Assembly: GCA_031368215.1 (NCBI GenBank)
Contig: JANLRD010000092.1
Coordinates: 11,011 to 75,010 of the forward strand
Origin: JANLQX01 sp031368215
GTDB lineage: Bacteria; Actinomycetota; Acidimicrobiia; Acidimicrobiales; JANYDT01
DNA length: 64,000 nt
Reading direction: 5' to 3'
Shown here: positions 1-8,884 of the stretch, one piece after another
Layout: every line of letters starts with the position of its first letter
Position numbering within the stretch: the first letter of the stretch is position 1
Notes under the pieces: model-generated
Told to the model about the DNA's origin: nothing
Seen by the model: the letters and a program-made list of their open reading frames with translations, nothing else
Databases searched by the model: none
Translations under genes and position numbers: made by a program

Positions 1-477
1 ATCGCGCATCGCATGGCGACGATCAACCCGACCCTCGTTGACGAACTGATGCGTCCGTTCCCCGACTGGCGCATCGCCGGCCAGGACGGCGCTGCCGTGG
101 CCGGACCATCGCCGCGACCGCGGCCCGTTCTGGCTTCGCACGGCGGGAAGCTGAGCTGCGTGCTGTATCGACCCTTCATCGAGCTCGCCGCCGACGCGCT
201 CGCCGCACCCCTGAGCCCCGAGCAGATCGCAGCCCTCGACCTGTTCGAAGCATGCTCGTTCGACGACGACCTCACCCTGCGCTTCGTTCTCCGTCCCGGC
301 CAGACCCTCGTGCTCCACAACCGCTCGGTGCTGCATGCGCGGACGGACTACACCGACTGGTCCGAGCTGGGTCGGCGACGCCATCTCCTGCGCATGTGGA
401 TCGATGCGCCCGAATCGTTCCCGGCGCATCCCGATCATGCGCTCGGGGATCTCTTCGCGTCACCGCCGGTTCCCTGA
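1..477 (+). CDS. TauD/TfdA-type Fe(II)/2-oxoglutarate dioxygenase, C-terminal part
   Basis: The reading frame is open from the first base, so the N-terminus and the proximal HxD iron ligands lie outside the window. What remains is the C-terminal half of a TauD-like jelly roll. The distal iron-binding histidine lies in the stretch LHNRSVLHARTDY, and the 2-oxoglutarate-binding arginine is likely in RRRHLLRMWID. Family members hydroxylate small carboxylates, betaines or sulfonates in the cytoplasm using O2 and 2-oxoglutarate. The substrate cannot be read from this fragment. The next gene, 54 bp downstream on the same strand, is another non-heme iron dioxygenase, so the two may share a pathway. 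Confidence 0.8.
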   Translation: MAHRMATINPTLVDELMRPFPDWRIAGQDGAAVAGPSPRPRPVLASHGGKLSCVLYRPFIELAADALAAPLSPEQIAALDLFEACSFDDDLTLRFVLRPGQTLVLHNRSVLHARTDYTDWSELGRRRHLLRMWIDAPESFPAHPDHALGDLFASPPVP

Positions 478-531
478 GAACGCGCGTACGCACGCATCGA
501 CAGAGTCAAGGCCGTCCCCTACCGTGGCGCC

Positions 532-1422
532 ATGCGAGTGAGCGATGTCTGTCTCGAGGAGCTACACACGCAGGGGTTCACCGTCGTCGAGGGATTCCTC
601 GGCGCGGACGAGCTCGCCGCCGCGCAGGATCAGCTCTGGCGCACGTTCCCCCGACCCGAGCAGTTCTTCGCTGACCCGTCAGCCTTCGCTCATCTCGCCA
701 AGGGCCAGTTCGCCGGGCTGAAGCTCTTCCCGTTCCCGGGGTGGGAACTGAACCGTCTGGCGACGCATCCCGACCTCGTCGATGCCGCAGAGCAATTTCT
801 CGGTTCGGCAGAACTCGAGCTCTACAAGGTCGAGGTGTGGGCGAAGTACTCGGGCGCCGTGGACTACGACCAGACACATCACCGCGACTTCGGCAATCAC
901 TCCATCGTGGTGCCCCGAGATGACGGCGTCGGGCGCCAGCTCACCACCTTCCTCCTCCTCTCCGACGTCACTGAGCTCGACGGTCCCACAAAGGTCGTGT
1001 CCCTGGAGCACACCCGCAACATTTCGATGGTTCCCGACGAGTCCCTTGGCGAGTTCGGATTCTCGCTGACCAAGGGACGATTCGCCGATGTCGAGGTCAG
1101 CGTGACCGGTCCCGCGGGCACGCTGTTCATGTACCGCACCGACGTGTACCACCGCGGTTCGAACTTCGGTGCTCCCGGTCGCTCGCGCTTCGCCATGCTC
1201 ACCGACTTCCAGGTCCGCGGCCCTTCCTGGGCGGGGAAGATGTCGTGGCCGAATACGGCGAACAGTCCGCACTGGGTGGAGCTGATGGAGCGCGCCACCG
1301 TTCGCGAGCGCGACCTGTTCGGATTTCCGAAACCGGGTGATCCATACTGGAACGCGCAAACCCTTCGCGACGTCGGGCGGCGCTACGCCAAGATGGACAT
1401 GGCGCCCTACGCCACCTTGTAA
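532..1422 (+). CDS. Phytanoyl-CoA dioxygenase (PhyH) family protein
   Basis: A 296-residue protein with the PhyH-type Fe(II)/2-oxoglutarate oxygenase signature. The HxD iron ligands are in THHRDFG near residue 116, and the distal histidine is in VYHRGSNFG near residue 206, followed by a conserved arginine (GRSRFAM). Bacterial PhyH-family enzymes hydroxylate diverse substrates (acyl-CoAs, ectoine, amino-acid derivatives), so the substrate is not predicted. It follows a TauD-type enzyme on the same strand. A stem-loop lies 30 bp after the stop codon. Confidence 0.85.
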   Translation: MRVSDVCLEELHTQGFTVVEGFLGADELAAAQDQLWRTFPRPEQFFADPSAFAHLAKGQFAGLKLFPFPGWELNRLATHPDLVDAAEQFLGSAELELYKVEVWAKYSGAVDYDQTHHRDFGNHSIVVPRDDGVGRQLTTFLLLSDVTELDGPTKVVSLEHTRNISMVPDESLGEFGFSLTKGRFADVEVSVTGPAGTLFMYRTDVYHRGSNFGAPGRSRFAMLTDFQVRGPSWAGKMSWPNTANSPHWVELMERATVRERDLFGFPKPGDPYWNAQTLRDVGRRYAKMDMAPYATL

Positions 1423-1451
1423 CCGTATGCGCGCGTTGCACTGCTCCGACT

Positions 1452-1484
1452 AGAAGTCGAAGATCTCCCCCGGGAGCGACTTCT
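1452..1484 (+). terminator. Stem-loop downstream of the PhyH gene
   Basis: AGAAGTCG (1452-1459) pairs perfectly with CGACTTCT (1477-1484), and an inner CTCCC/GGGAG pairing extends the hairpin. It lies 30 bp after the dioxygenase stop and ends about 10 bp before the ribosome-binding site of the next gene. No long T tract follows, so it is either a weak intrinsic terminator or an mRNA-stabilising or processing hairpin. Confidence 0.45.
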
Positions 1485-1506
1485 CTCGAAGCTGGAGCCG
1501 TACGTC

Positions 1507-2208
1507 ATGCGAGTGGTCGATACGATGGGCCACATGGCGACTCGTATCCCTCGATCGGAATTCAACCGTCGGTACGACCTTCCCAACTGGCGGGTGATCA
1601 ACCACACGATCAGCACGGATTTCGCCTGCGGCACCTTCAGCGCTGCCGCCGAGTTCGTGCGCCAGATCGCCGCGTTGGCCGACGAGGCCGACCACCATCC
1701 TGATCTCGATCTCCGCCACCCCGGCACCGTGCGGGTGTCGATCACCAGCCACGACGCCAACGGCCTGACGCGACGCGACGCGTCACTCGCGTCGGCCATC
1801 GACGAGTTCGCCTCGACCACGAACCTCACGGGAGATCCGTCGAGGGTTGCCACCGTCGAGATCGCCATCGACGCGATGGACATCCCCTTGGTGCTGCCGT
1901 TCTGGAAGGCCCTCCTCGGCTATGTGGAGGAGCCGCCGGCGAATGTCGGAGACCCGGTGGATGCGCTGGTCGACCCGGGGCACCGCGGGCCGGCGCTGTG
2001 GTTCCAGCAGATGGACGCGCCTCGTCCACAGCGCAGTCGCATTCACGTCGACATCCGCGTTCCCCACGATGAAGCTGAGGCCATGATCGCCCGCGCCATC
2101 GACGCCGGCGGACGGTTGCTCACCGATGCGTACGCCCGCGCGTTCTGGGTCCTCGCCGACCCCGAAGGCAACGAGGCCTGCGTGTGCACGTGGCAGGACC
2201 GCGACTGA
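1507..2208 (+). CDS. Pterin-4a-carbinolamine dehydratase / glyoxalase-like fusion
   Basis: This 233-residue protein has two domains. Residues about 15-100 resemble pterin-4a-carbinolamine dehydratase: DEADHHPDLDL carries the paired histidines of the PCD active site, followed by a strand and VSITSHDANGLTRRD. Residues about 110-233 form a glyoxalase/VOC-like domain (VEIAIDAMDIPLVLPFWKAL ... ADPEGNEACV). Such fusions are known in actinobacteria, often without aromatic amino-acid hydroxylases, and their real substrate is unclear. The first ATG is chosen because GGAG lies 9 bp upstream. A later ATG at 1534 is possible. The 3' end faces the next gene with only 15 bp between stops. Confidence 0.8.
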   Translation: MRVVDTMGHMATRIPRSEFNRRYDLPNWRVINHTISTDFACGTFSAAAEFVRQIAALADEADHHPDLDLRHPGTVRVSITSHDANGLTRRDASLASAIDEFASTTNLTGDPSRVATVEIAIDAMDIPLVLPFWKALLGYVEEPPANVGDPVDALVDPGHRGPALWFQQMDAPRPQRSRIHVDIRVPHDEAEAMIARAIDAGGRLLTDAYARAFWVLADPEGNEACVCTWQDRD

Positions 2209-2223
2209 CTTGTCGACCGATCG

Positions 2224-3303
2224 TCAGAGCACGTCCCCGACGCCGTAGAGCAGGGCAAGGTTGAAACCGCGGGCGACCCATTTGCGGGTGAGCTGCGCCG
2301 CACGTCCGTCGCCGGCCTCGGAGAAGTCGAACGTGCCGATCAACGACAGCGGACCGCTCAGTAGATAGGCCGCCTGTTCCGCCGCGGCCACCCGGAGCTC
2401 GGCCATCGGCCACGTCACGCCGTGGCGTTCGAGAGCCGCCTGATAGCGGACCAACAGGGACTCGGCGTGCTCGTTCTGCACCTCGACGTCCATCGACGTG
2501 GCCAGCAGCCAGACGACGTCGTAGACGCCGCGACACCGCAGTGACAGCTGCCAGTCGATCAGCGTGAAGTCGTTGGTGCCCGGAGTGAAGAAGAGATTGT
2601 CGAGGCGGGCGTCGCCGTGGACGAGGGTGCGCGGGCCGGCCGCGCACTTGTGGATGATGCTCACGAAGCTCGCGTCGAGACGCGCCCCCAACTCGAGCGA
2701 CCCTTCGGGTAGGTCGGCCACAAGCGCGGGTAACGCAGCGAGGCCGGCGGTCACGATCGGAGGTACGGCGGCGAGGTAGACCGGATCGTTCTGCAGCGGC
2801 AGCCAACCGAGCTCATCGAGGGCGGGCGCTTCCCACCACTCCGCGTGGAACCCGGCAAGCGCATCGATGATGCTGGCGGCCCGGTCCGGCGTGATGCCGG
2901 CGAGCTGGTCGCCGGCCTCCAGGTGGCCGAGGTCCTCCATGATGAGCAGGAACTCGCCGGTGTCATGGTTGCTGAGCGACACGTGACAGGCCGGAACGGG
3001 GAATGGAACGCTGTGGGCGATGGTGTCGTAGAAATTGTTCTCCCGCGCATAGAGGCCAAGGGCCATCCCGACGTTGCGATTCGCCTCCGCGCCCGTTGGC
3101 AGCTTCGCGATCACCGTGGCCGGCGCCGTGGCTGGCGCACCTTCGTACGTGAGGTGGAGTCGGGCGATGATGCCGAACACGCCGACACCGGTGCCGATGT
3201 CGTCGGCCCGGACACCGGTCACGGAGCCACCACCCAGCAACGCGGCCAGCGCCACGGTCAGCCACGCCGGCGTGAGGTCATCAACGGATTGCGGAATCGT
3301 CAT
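2224..3303 (-). CDS. Aminoglycoside-phosphotransferase-like small-molecule kinase
   Basis: A 359-residue cytoplasmic protein of the APH/ecdysteroid-kinase-like fold. The catalytic loop LVHGDARLDNLFF provides the Brenner-type HxDxxxxN, and LIDWQLSLRCRGVYDVVWLL provides the metal-binding aspartate. The N-terminal lobe contains an IGTGVGVFG glycine-rich strand and VIAKLPTGAE with the likely ATP-anchoring lysine. The start was placed at the ATG preceding TIPQSVDDLTPAWL; upstream residues in frame look non-coding. The phosphorylated substrate is unknown. Mycobacterial relatives are annotated only as phosphotransferases. Confidence 0.75.
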   Translation of the reverse strand: MTIPQSVDDLTPAWLTVALAALLGGGSVTGVRADDIGTGVGVFGIIARLHLTYEGAPATAPATVIAKLPTGAEANRNVGMALGLYARENNFYDTIAHSVPFPVPACHVSLSNHDTGEFLLIMEDLGHLEAGDQLAGITPDRAASIIDALAGFHAEWWEAPALDELGWLPLQNDPVYLAAVPPIVTAGLAALPALVADLPEGSLELGARLDASFVSIIHKCAAGPRTLVHGDARLDNLFFTPGTNDFTLIDWQLSLRCRGVYDVVWLLATSMDVEVQNEHAESLLVRYQAALERHGVTWPMAELRVAAAEQAAYLLSGPLSLIGTFDFSEAGDGRAAQLTRKWVARGFNLALLYGVGDVL

Positions 3304-3378
3304 GGGCCGAACGTAGTGGGGTCGTGCCTGTCGCCGCCCATTCGCGGCGGAACCCGACACCTCACGGACCCGAGAGGG

Positions 3379-5964
3379 TTACAGTGCGATTGCCTTCAAC
3401 ACGTCGAGGCGAGCGGCGCGGCGGGCCGGGAACTGTGCCGCCAGGATCGCCGCCGCAACGGCAGCCATCGTGAGCACGGCGAGCGAACCCGCCGGCACGT
3501 TCATGGCCGTTGCGATGTTGTCGGGAAGAGCCTGGACGCCGATCCAGCCGAGGACGAGGCCGAGGCCGACACCGAGGAGCGCGCCGAAGGCAGCTATGAG
3601 CGCTGCTTCCCACCTGACGGTGCGGCGCATCGCCCGACGGCTCATGCCGACCGCCCGGAGCAGACCGAGCTCCCGCGTCCGCTCGATCACGGCGAGGGCG
3701 AGGGTGTTGGTGATGCCGAGCAATGCGATGATGATCGTCAGCACGACCATGAGGTTGACCACCGCCAGCAGCTGATCGACCCGTCCGCTGATGCGTTCGG
3801 TGAACTGGTCACCGGTCTCCACGTTCATCTGCGGAAGGGCGTCGGCGAGTCCGGTCAGCGCCTTGGACCGCTGCGCGGCACCCACCGGCGGCAGGAACCT
3901 GCCGGCGATGACGTTGGCCGTCGATGCTGTCGAGACCTGATCCCAGTTCGCCAGGTCCAACACGGCGTCACCGAGGAGGGTGTCGGCGCGATAGATCGCC
4001 GTCACCTTCAACGGGCGTGCTGCGCCAATCGGGAACTCCGTTTCGACGGTGTCGCCGATACCTACCCCGAGACGTTCGGCCTTGTTGACCGAGAGGGCGA
4101 TGGTGTTGCGGTCGCTGCTCAAACGGCCTTCGGCAAGGTCGAGGTTGAAGAGCCGCGACGACGTCGAGAAGGCCATCCCTTGGACAGCCGTCTTGTTGCC
4201 GTCGAGGCGAACTTCACCGGGTCGGATCTCACCGATTGCAGCGAACGCTCCCGTGGCCCGCATGGAATCGTTCAGGACCAGCGGAACGCCGGTGTCCGTC
4301 TTCGAGGTGATCAGGACGTCGGCCGCAACGGTGCTCGCCACGGCCTTGGAGAGATGGGCCTTGATCGACTCGCCGATGACCAACGAGCCGGCGACGACCG
4401 ATAGACCGATCATCAGCGCTGCTCCCGTGTTCGCCGTTCGGCGAGGGTTGCGCATCGAGTTGACCGAAGCGAGCTTGCCGCTGTGACCGAGCAGGCGGCG
4501 AACCGGTGCGCCGACCACCCGCAACACCGGTCGGACGAGCAGAGGCGCGAGACGGAGCACTCCCCCGACGAGCGCGACCACACCGATGCCCACGCCAAGC
4601 AGTTCAGCGGCACCTGACTGCTGCTGGCCGAACGCAATGAGGGCCACTCCAGCCCCGACCACACCGAGACCGACGCCCGCAGATCGAGGCGAAACCGCCG
4701 ATTCGGCGCCGGCGACACTGGCGGACATGGCGGTGACCGGCGCAACCTTCGCCGCACGCATCGCCGGACGAATGGCGGCGAGCATTGTCACACCGAGCCC
4801 GAGCAGCAGCCCGATCACCCACGTGCGAGGGGACACGACGAGGTCGGCGTCTGGCAGGGTGATGCCAAGGCCACTGAATGCGGCGCGCAGGCCGATGGTT
4901 ACCAGCACGCCGACACCGATGCCGGCGAGTGACGCGCCGAGACCGACGACCGCGGCCTCGCCCAGAACCATCCGACGTACCTGGGTGCGAGAACCACCAA
5001 GCGCGCGTAGCAACGCGAGCTCCCGCGTCCGCTGCCCCACCACGATCGCGAACGTGTTGGCGATGATGAAGCTCGACACGAACAGCGAGACGATGGCGAA
5101 GCCGAGCAGCACGTTCCCGATCAGATTCACGTTCGTGATGTACTCGTCCTCGGTCTCCTTCGTCAGCGTCCGCTGGTTCACCACTTCGGTGCCGGCTGGC
5201 GCGAAGGACTTGATGGCCTGCTGCACCCGGGCGACGTTCTCCCGGCCCTCGACGCGGACATCGACCACGCGGACCTTGCCGGGTAGACCGAGCCACTGCT
5301 GGGCTGTCGCCAGCGGGAACTGCGTAAGCGTCGCACCGAGGGTTGCGTTCTCCGGTCCGAACCGGACGAGTCCCACGAGACCCGCACGGTGGCGGCCCGT
5401 CGGCGTCAGGACGTCGTAGGACCTGCCCACGACGAAGTCGTTCTTCGCGGCACTGTCGAGGTCGAGGGTGAACTCGGCGCCAGAGCGCGGCTCACGACCT
5501 TTCACGATCGTGAACGCATTGAGTTTCGTATCAGGTATCCAGGCGAACCCGAACTGCGGTGGGCCCTGGGCGGCCACCGGATCACCGTTCGCCTTCACCG
5601 GCTGTACACCGTCGGTCTGGAGTTGGCCGGCAACTGCGGCAACACCAGGAACGGCCTTGACCTTGGCAATCAATGCATCGCTGATCGGCTGGGGCTCACC
5701 GAGTCCGTCGATCGAGCGTAGCGACAGGTCGGTGCCCTCGTTGATCGAACCGCTGAGTGTGCGGAAGCTGGCCCGAAGTCCATCGGCGAGCACGAACGAC
5801 GAGGTGACGAAGCTGACGCCCAGGACGATGGACAGGGCGGTGAGGACAAGGCGCAGCTTCGTTGCGGCGAGGTTCTTCCGCACGAGGCGAAGGACAGATC
5901 GACCGGCGCGGCCGGGCGATGCCGGAGCAATGGTGGTGGAGACGGCAGTCATGTCGGCGCTCAC
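3379..5964 (-). CDS. ABC transporter permease with two FtsX domains
   Basis: An 861-residue membrane protein of the MacB/FtsX superfamily. A first transmembrane segment (LRLVLTALSIVLGVSFVTSS) is followed by a large extracytoplasmic MacB_PCD-type domain. Next come an FtsX core of three helices near residues 270-400, a second periplasmic-like domain, and a second FtsX core at the C-terminus (LLAVVNLMVVLTIIIALLG onward). This duplicated layout is typical of actinobacterial exporters of antimicrobial peptides or lipids. Its start codon overlaps the stop of the ATPase gene by four bases (ATGA), indicating translational coupling. It is the last gene of the kinase-regulator-ATPase-permease unit. Confidence 0.9.
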   Translation of the reverse strand: MSADMTAVSTTIAPASPGRAGRSVLRLVRKNLAATKLRLVLTALSIVLGVSFVTSSFVLADGLRASFRTLSGSINEGTDLSLRSIDGLGEPQPISDALIAKVKAVPGVAAVAGQLQTDGVQPVKANGDPVAAQGPPQFGFAWIPDTKLNAFTIVKGREPRSGAEFTLDLDSAAKNDFVVGRSYDVLTPTGRHRAGLVGLVRFGPENATLGATLTQFPLATAQQWLGLPGKVRVVDVRVEGRENVARVQQAIKSFAPAGTEVVNQRTLTKETEDEYITNVNLIGNVLLGFAIVSLFVSSFIIANTFAIVVGQRTRELALLRALGGSRTQVRRMVLGEAAVVGLGASLAGIGVGVLVTIGLRAAFSGLGITLPDADLVVSPRTWVIGLLLGLGVTMLAAIRPAMRAAKVAPVTAMSASVAGAESAVSPRSAGVGLGVVGAGVALIAFGQQQSGAAELLGVGIGVVALVGGVLRLAPLLVRPVLRVVGAPVRRLLGHSGKLASVNSMRNPRRTANTGAALMIGLSVVAGSLVIGESIKAHLSKAVASTVAADVLITSKTDTGVPLVLNDSMRATGAFAAIGEIRPGEVRLDGNKTAVQGMAFSTSSRLFNLDLAEGRLSSDRNTIALSVNKAERLGVGIGDTVETEFPIGAARPLKVTAIYRADTLLGDAVLDLANWDQVSTASTANVIAGRFLPPVGAAQRSKALTGLADALPQMNVETGDQFTERISGRVDQLLAVVNLMVVLTIIIALLGITNTLALAVIERTRELGLLRAVGMSRRAMRRTVRWEAALIAAFGALLGVGLGLVLGWIGVQALPDNIATAMNVPAGSLAVLTMAAVAAAILAAQFPARRAARLDVLKAIAL

Positions 5965-6737
5965 TTTCCGAGGCGAGCCATGCGGCTCAGCACGACTTCT
6001 GCGGTCGGGTCGCGGAGCTCGTCCACGAGATGGCCGTCGGCGAGGAACACGACGCGGTCGGCGTACGACGCGGCAACCGGGTCGTGGGTGACCATGATGA
6101 TCGTCTGGCCGTGCTCACGCACCGCCCAGCGGAGAAAGCTCAGCACTTCGCTGCCGGCACGACTGTCGAGGTTTCCGGTCGGTTCATCGGCAAACACCAC
6201 GTCGGGCCGGGCCGCCAACGCGCGGGCGACGGCGACCCGCTGCTGCTGGCCGCCGGAGAGTTCACTCGGACGATGCGTCAACCGGTCCTCGAGACCGACC
6301 GTGGCGATCACCCGCTGCAGCCACGCCTTGTCGGCGGTCCGGCCGGCCAGGTCGAGCGGCAGCGTGATGTTCTCGATCGCGCTCAGCGTCGGGATCAGAT
6401 TGAAGGCCTGGAACACGAACCCGATGCGGTCACGACGCAACGCCGTCAGCGCCCTCTCCGACAGCGACCCGACGGCGGCGTCGCCCAGGAACACTTCGCC
6501 ATCGCTCAGGGTGTCGAGCCCGGCCAGGCAGTGCATGAGGGTCGACTTGCCCGAACCGGATGGCCCCATGATGGCCGTGAGCTCGCCGCGCTGGAATGCG
6601 ACGTTCACGCCGTCGAGTGCCCGGACCTCCGTGTCACCCCGACCGTGGATCTTCGTGGCGTTGATCGCCTGCACGGCGACTTCCGGGGGGTTGGTGGGAA
6701 GGGTGGAAGACGACGTTGGGAGTGTGGCAAGTGACAT
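5961..6737 (-). CDS. ABC transporter ATP-binding protein (MacB/LolD type)
   Basis: A 258-residue ATPase partner of the downstream FtsX permease. It has Walker A GPSGSGKST, Q-loop VFQAFNLIPTL, signature LSGGQQQRVAVARAL, Walker B VVFADEPTGNLDS and the H-loop MVTHDP, all intact. The ATG at 6737 is preferred because a GGAG lies about 8 bp upstream and the preceding in-frame residues are arginine-rich and unlike the family. The gene lies 127 bp downstream of the response regulator gene, and its stop overlaps the permease start. It powers export or mechanotransmission across the membrane; the cargo is unknown. Confidence 0.93.
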   Translation of the reverse strand: MSLATLPTSSSTLPTNPPEVAVQAINATKIHGRGDTEVRALDGVNVAFQRGELTAIMGPSGSGKSTLMHCLAGLDTLSDGEVFLGDAAVGSLSERALTALRRDRIGFVFQAFNLIPTLSAIENITLPLDLAGRTADKAWLQRVIATVGLEDRLTHRPSELSGGQQQRVAVARALAARPDVVFADEPTGNLDSRAGSEVLSFLRWAVREHGQTIIMVTHDPVAASYADRVVFLADGHLVDELRDPTAEVVLSRMARLGK

Positions 6738-6841
6738 GGTGAGACTCCGAGACTCTTGATGGCGGTTGCGCCGTTGATGTCTCCATCGTGAGCAACGCCG
6801 CCCTTTCCGTCGTCTTGCCCGAGGCGGATTCGGCATCGTCT

Positions 6842-6858
6842 CCTGGGCGGACCCCAGG
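6842..6858. promoter_or_regulatory. Inverted repeat between regulator and ABC genes
   Basis: CCTGGG (6842-6847), five bases, then CCCAGG (6853-6858). It is 7 bp beyond the response-regulator stop and about 105 bp upstream of the ATPase start. A NarL-type regulator commonly binds dyads like this, so it may be the site through which the adjacent two-component system controls the transporter. It could instead be a weak attenuating hairpin. Confidence 0.35.
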
Positions 6859-6864
6859 TCGGTC

Positions 6865-7548
6865 TCAGTCCTTCCCGGGGACGACGAGACCGGCGTCGAA
6901 CGCCGTCACGACCGCCTGCACCCGGTCGCGCGCCGCGAGTTTCGAGAGGATGCGACCCACATAGGTCTTCACCGTCGTCTCGCCGAGGAACATGGCCGTG
7001 GCCACTTCGCTGTTGGAGAGGCCTCGCGCCATGTGCAGAAGGACTTCGCGTTCGCGATCGGTGAGGCGGGCCACGGCTTCGCGTGCGATCGGCGATGTAT
7101 CGTTCGCCGCACGCTGCCCGGCGAACGTGTCGAGCAGCCGACGGGTCACCGAAGGAGCGAGCAGAGCTTCGCCCGCCGCAATCACCCGTATCGCGCGAAC
7201 CAACTCCTCCGGCGGGGCGTCCTTGAGCAGGAAGCCGGACGCGCCCGCCTGCAGGGCTTTGTGGACGAGTTCGTCGATGTCGAACGTGGTCAGGATGAGC
7301 ACCTTCGTCGGGCGCGCCACCGTGGGACCGGCAAGGCGCGTGGTCGCCTCTACCCCGTCCATGACCGGCATGCGAATGTCCATGAGCACGACGTCGGGCC
7401 GCGTCCGATCGACCAACGCAAGTGCTTCTTCGCCATTCGACGCTTCGCCGACGACTTCGATGCCCTCCTCGGTCGAAAGGATCGCGGCGAAGCCGGTGCG
7501 GACCAGGCGTTGATCGTCGACGACCACGACACGGATGACCGCCGTCAT
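6865..7548 (-). CDS. NarL/LuxR-family response regulator
   Basis: A 227-residue regulator. The receiver domain (1-120) has acidic residues VVVDDQ, phospho-acceptor aspartate in VVLMDIRMPVMDG, and the lysine in GFLLKDAPPEEL. A LuxR-type helix-turn-helix follows near residues 160-220 (LTDREREVLLHMARGLSNSE ... TVKTYVGRILSKL). Its start overlaps the kinase stop by four bases (ATGA), so the pair is translationally coupled. It presumably controls the ABC exporter genes that follow, as in BceRS- or LiaRS-like detoxification modules. Confidence 0.93.
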   Translation of the reverse strand: MTAVIRVVVVDDQRLVRTGFAAILSTEEGIEVVGEASNGEEALALVDRTRPDVVLMDIRMPVMDGVEATTRLAGPTVARPTKVLILTTFDIDELVHKALQAGASGFLLKDAPPEELVRAIRVIAAGEALLAPSVTRRLLDTFAGQRAANDTSPIAREAVARLTDREREVLLHMARGLSNSEVATAMFLGETTVKTYVGRILSKLAARDRVQAVVTAFDAGLVVPGKD

Positions 7549-8765
7549 GGGCGGGCCGATCCGCTCGACGCCGAGGCTTCCCGCACGGCATGAGTGCTCA
7601 GCGGGACCACCGCCCGGACGACGAAACCGCCTCCCGGACGTGGACCGGCGTGAAACTCGCCCCCGACCGACTCGACACGGGCGCGCATGCCGATGACACC
7701 TCGCCCGCGGCCGTCGGGCGATTTCGGAGCGGCAAGGCCGAGACCGTCATCGGCCACTTCGATGACCACGGGGTCATCCAGCTGCAGCTGCAGCTTCACG
7801 CGGGCGGTTCCGGCGTGCTTGAGAACATTGGTGAGCGCTTCCTGGATGATCCGGTAGATGGCCAGCTCCACCCCGGCGCCGAGCGACACATCGGCTCCGC
7901 TGCGGTGCACATCGATCTGCATTCCCGCGCCGCGACAGCGTTCGATCAACGCATCGATGTCATTCAGCCCCGGTTGCGGGACGAGTTCGTTCGTACCGTG
8001 TTCGCTCTCGGGCCGATTGTCGAGCACGCCGAGGATCCGGCGCATTTCGGCGAGAGCCTCCCGCCCCGTTTCGGCGACGCTGGCAATCGACTCCGCCGCC
8101 CGTGCGGGATCGCGGGCGATGAGGCGTTCCCCGGCAGTGGCCTGCACCACCATCACACTCAGCGAGTGGGCGACTACATCGTGCAGTTCATGGGCTATCC
8201 GGGCACGCTCATCGGCAACGGTCTGGCTCGCTTCGCGGGCACGGTCCTCCTCGGCTCGCAGTGCCCGTTCGCGCAGTGAGTCGACGAGATCGTTGCGAGT
8301 GCGCTTGGCGTCGCCGAAGAAGTACGGCCCGAGCACGACAGCGATGCGCGACACGCACTGGAACCACCGTCCTTCGGTGTCGTAGATCAAGGCCAGGAGC
8401 ACAGCGGCGGCCGAAAGACCAGTGGCGGCAACGATGAAGACCCGAAGAGCCCGCTTGCGGTCGGCGTAGAAACCGAGGCCGTAGGTGACGAAGACTCCGC
8501 CGACGGCGCTCCCTCCGTCGATGCTGTTCATGGACCACAGCGCGACGGCCGCGACGGCCGTGACGATGTAGGCGCCGATCGGGTAGCGCCGTCGCAGCGC
8601 GATTGGACCCAGCACGGCCACGAGCAGGACGTCGTTCCATCCGTTCGGGGGTCTGGTGTCGGCCGAAACGTGCACCCTACGAACGACGATGAGCGCGGCG
8701 GCGATGAACGCTGCGGCGATGGCTGCGTCGACGAGGGTCTCGTGCCGGCACATCCACCTTCGCAT
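7545..8765 (-). CDS. Sensor histidine kinase (HisKA_3 family)
   Basis: A 406-residue membrane kinase. Four to five hydrophobic helices occupy residues 10-155 with little extracytoplasmic sequence, so sensing is probably intramembrane. The dimerisation/phospho-acceptor motif is ERARIAHELHDVVAHSLS. The HATPase has the N box EALTNVLKHAG and G boxes VADDGLGL and GRGVIGMRARVESVGG. It is the first gene of the kinase, regulator, ATPase, permease unit. The intramembrane-sensing layout and linked transporter suggest response to a cell-envelope stress; this is inference from family precedent. Confidence 0.92.
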   Translation of the reverse strand: MRRWMCRHETLVDAAIAAAFIAAALIVVRRVHVSADTRPPNGWNDVLLVAVLGPIALRRRYPIGAYIVTAVAAVALWSMNSIDGGSAVGGVFVTYGLGFYADRKRALRVFIVAATGLSAAAVLLALIYDTEGRWFQCVSRIAVVLGPYFFGDAKRTRNDLVDSLRERALRAEEDRAREASQTVADERARIAHELHDVVAHSLSVMVVQATAGERLIARDPARAAESIASVAETGREALAEMRRILGVLDNRPESEHGTNELVPQPGLNDIDALIERCRGAGMQIDVHRSGADVSLGAGVELAIYRIIQEALTNVLKHAGTARVKLQLQLDDPVVIEVADDGLGLAAPKSPDGRGRGVIGMRARVESVGGEFHAGPRPGGGFVVRAVVPLSTHAVREASASSGSARP

Positions 8766-8884
8766 CGCCCCAGCGTACGGGGCATCGGTCGAGCTGTCGT
8801 CGTGCCACAGGAGGAGGCGCGTCCAACCGGGGAACGATGCCGCGAGGTCCGACCGGTGCGGACATGGCGACGGCGGCGACGCCT

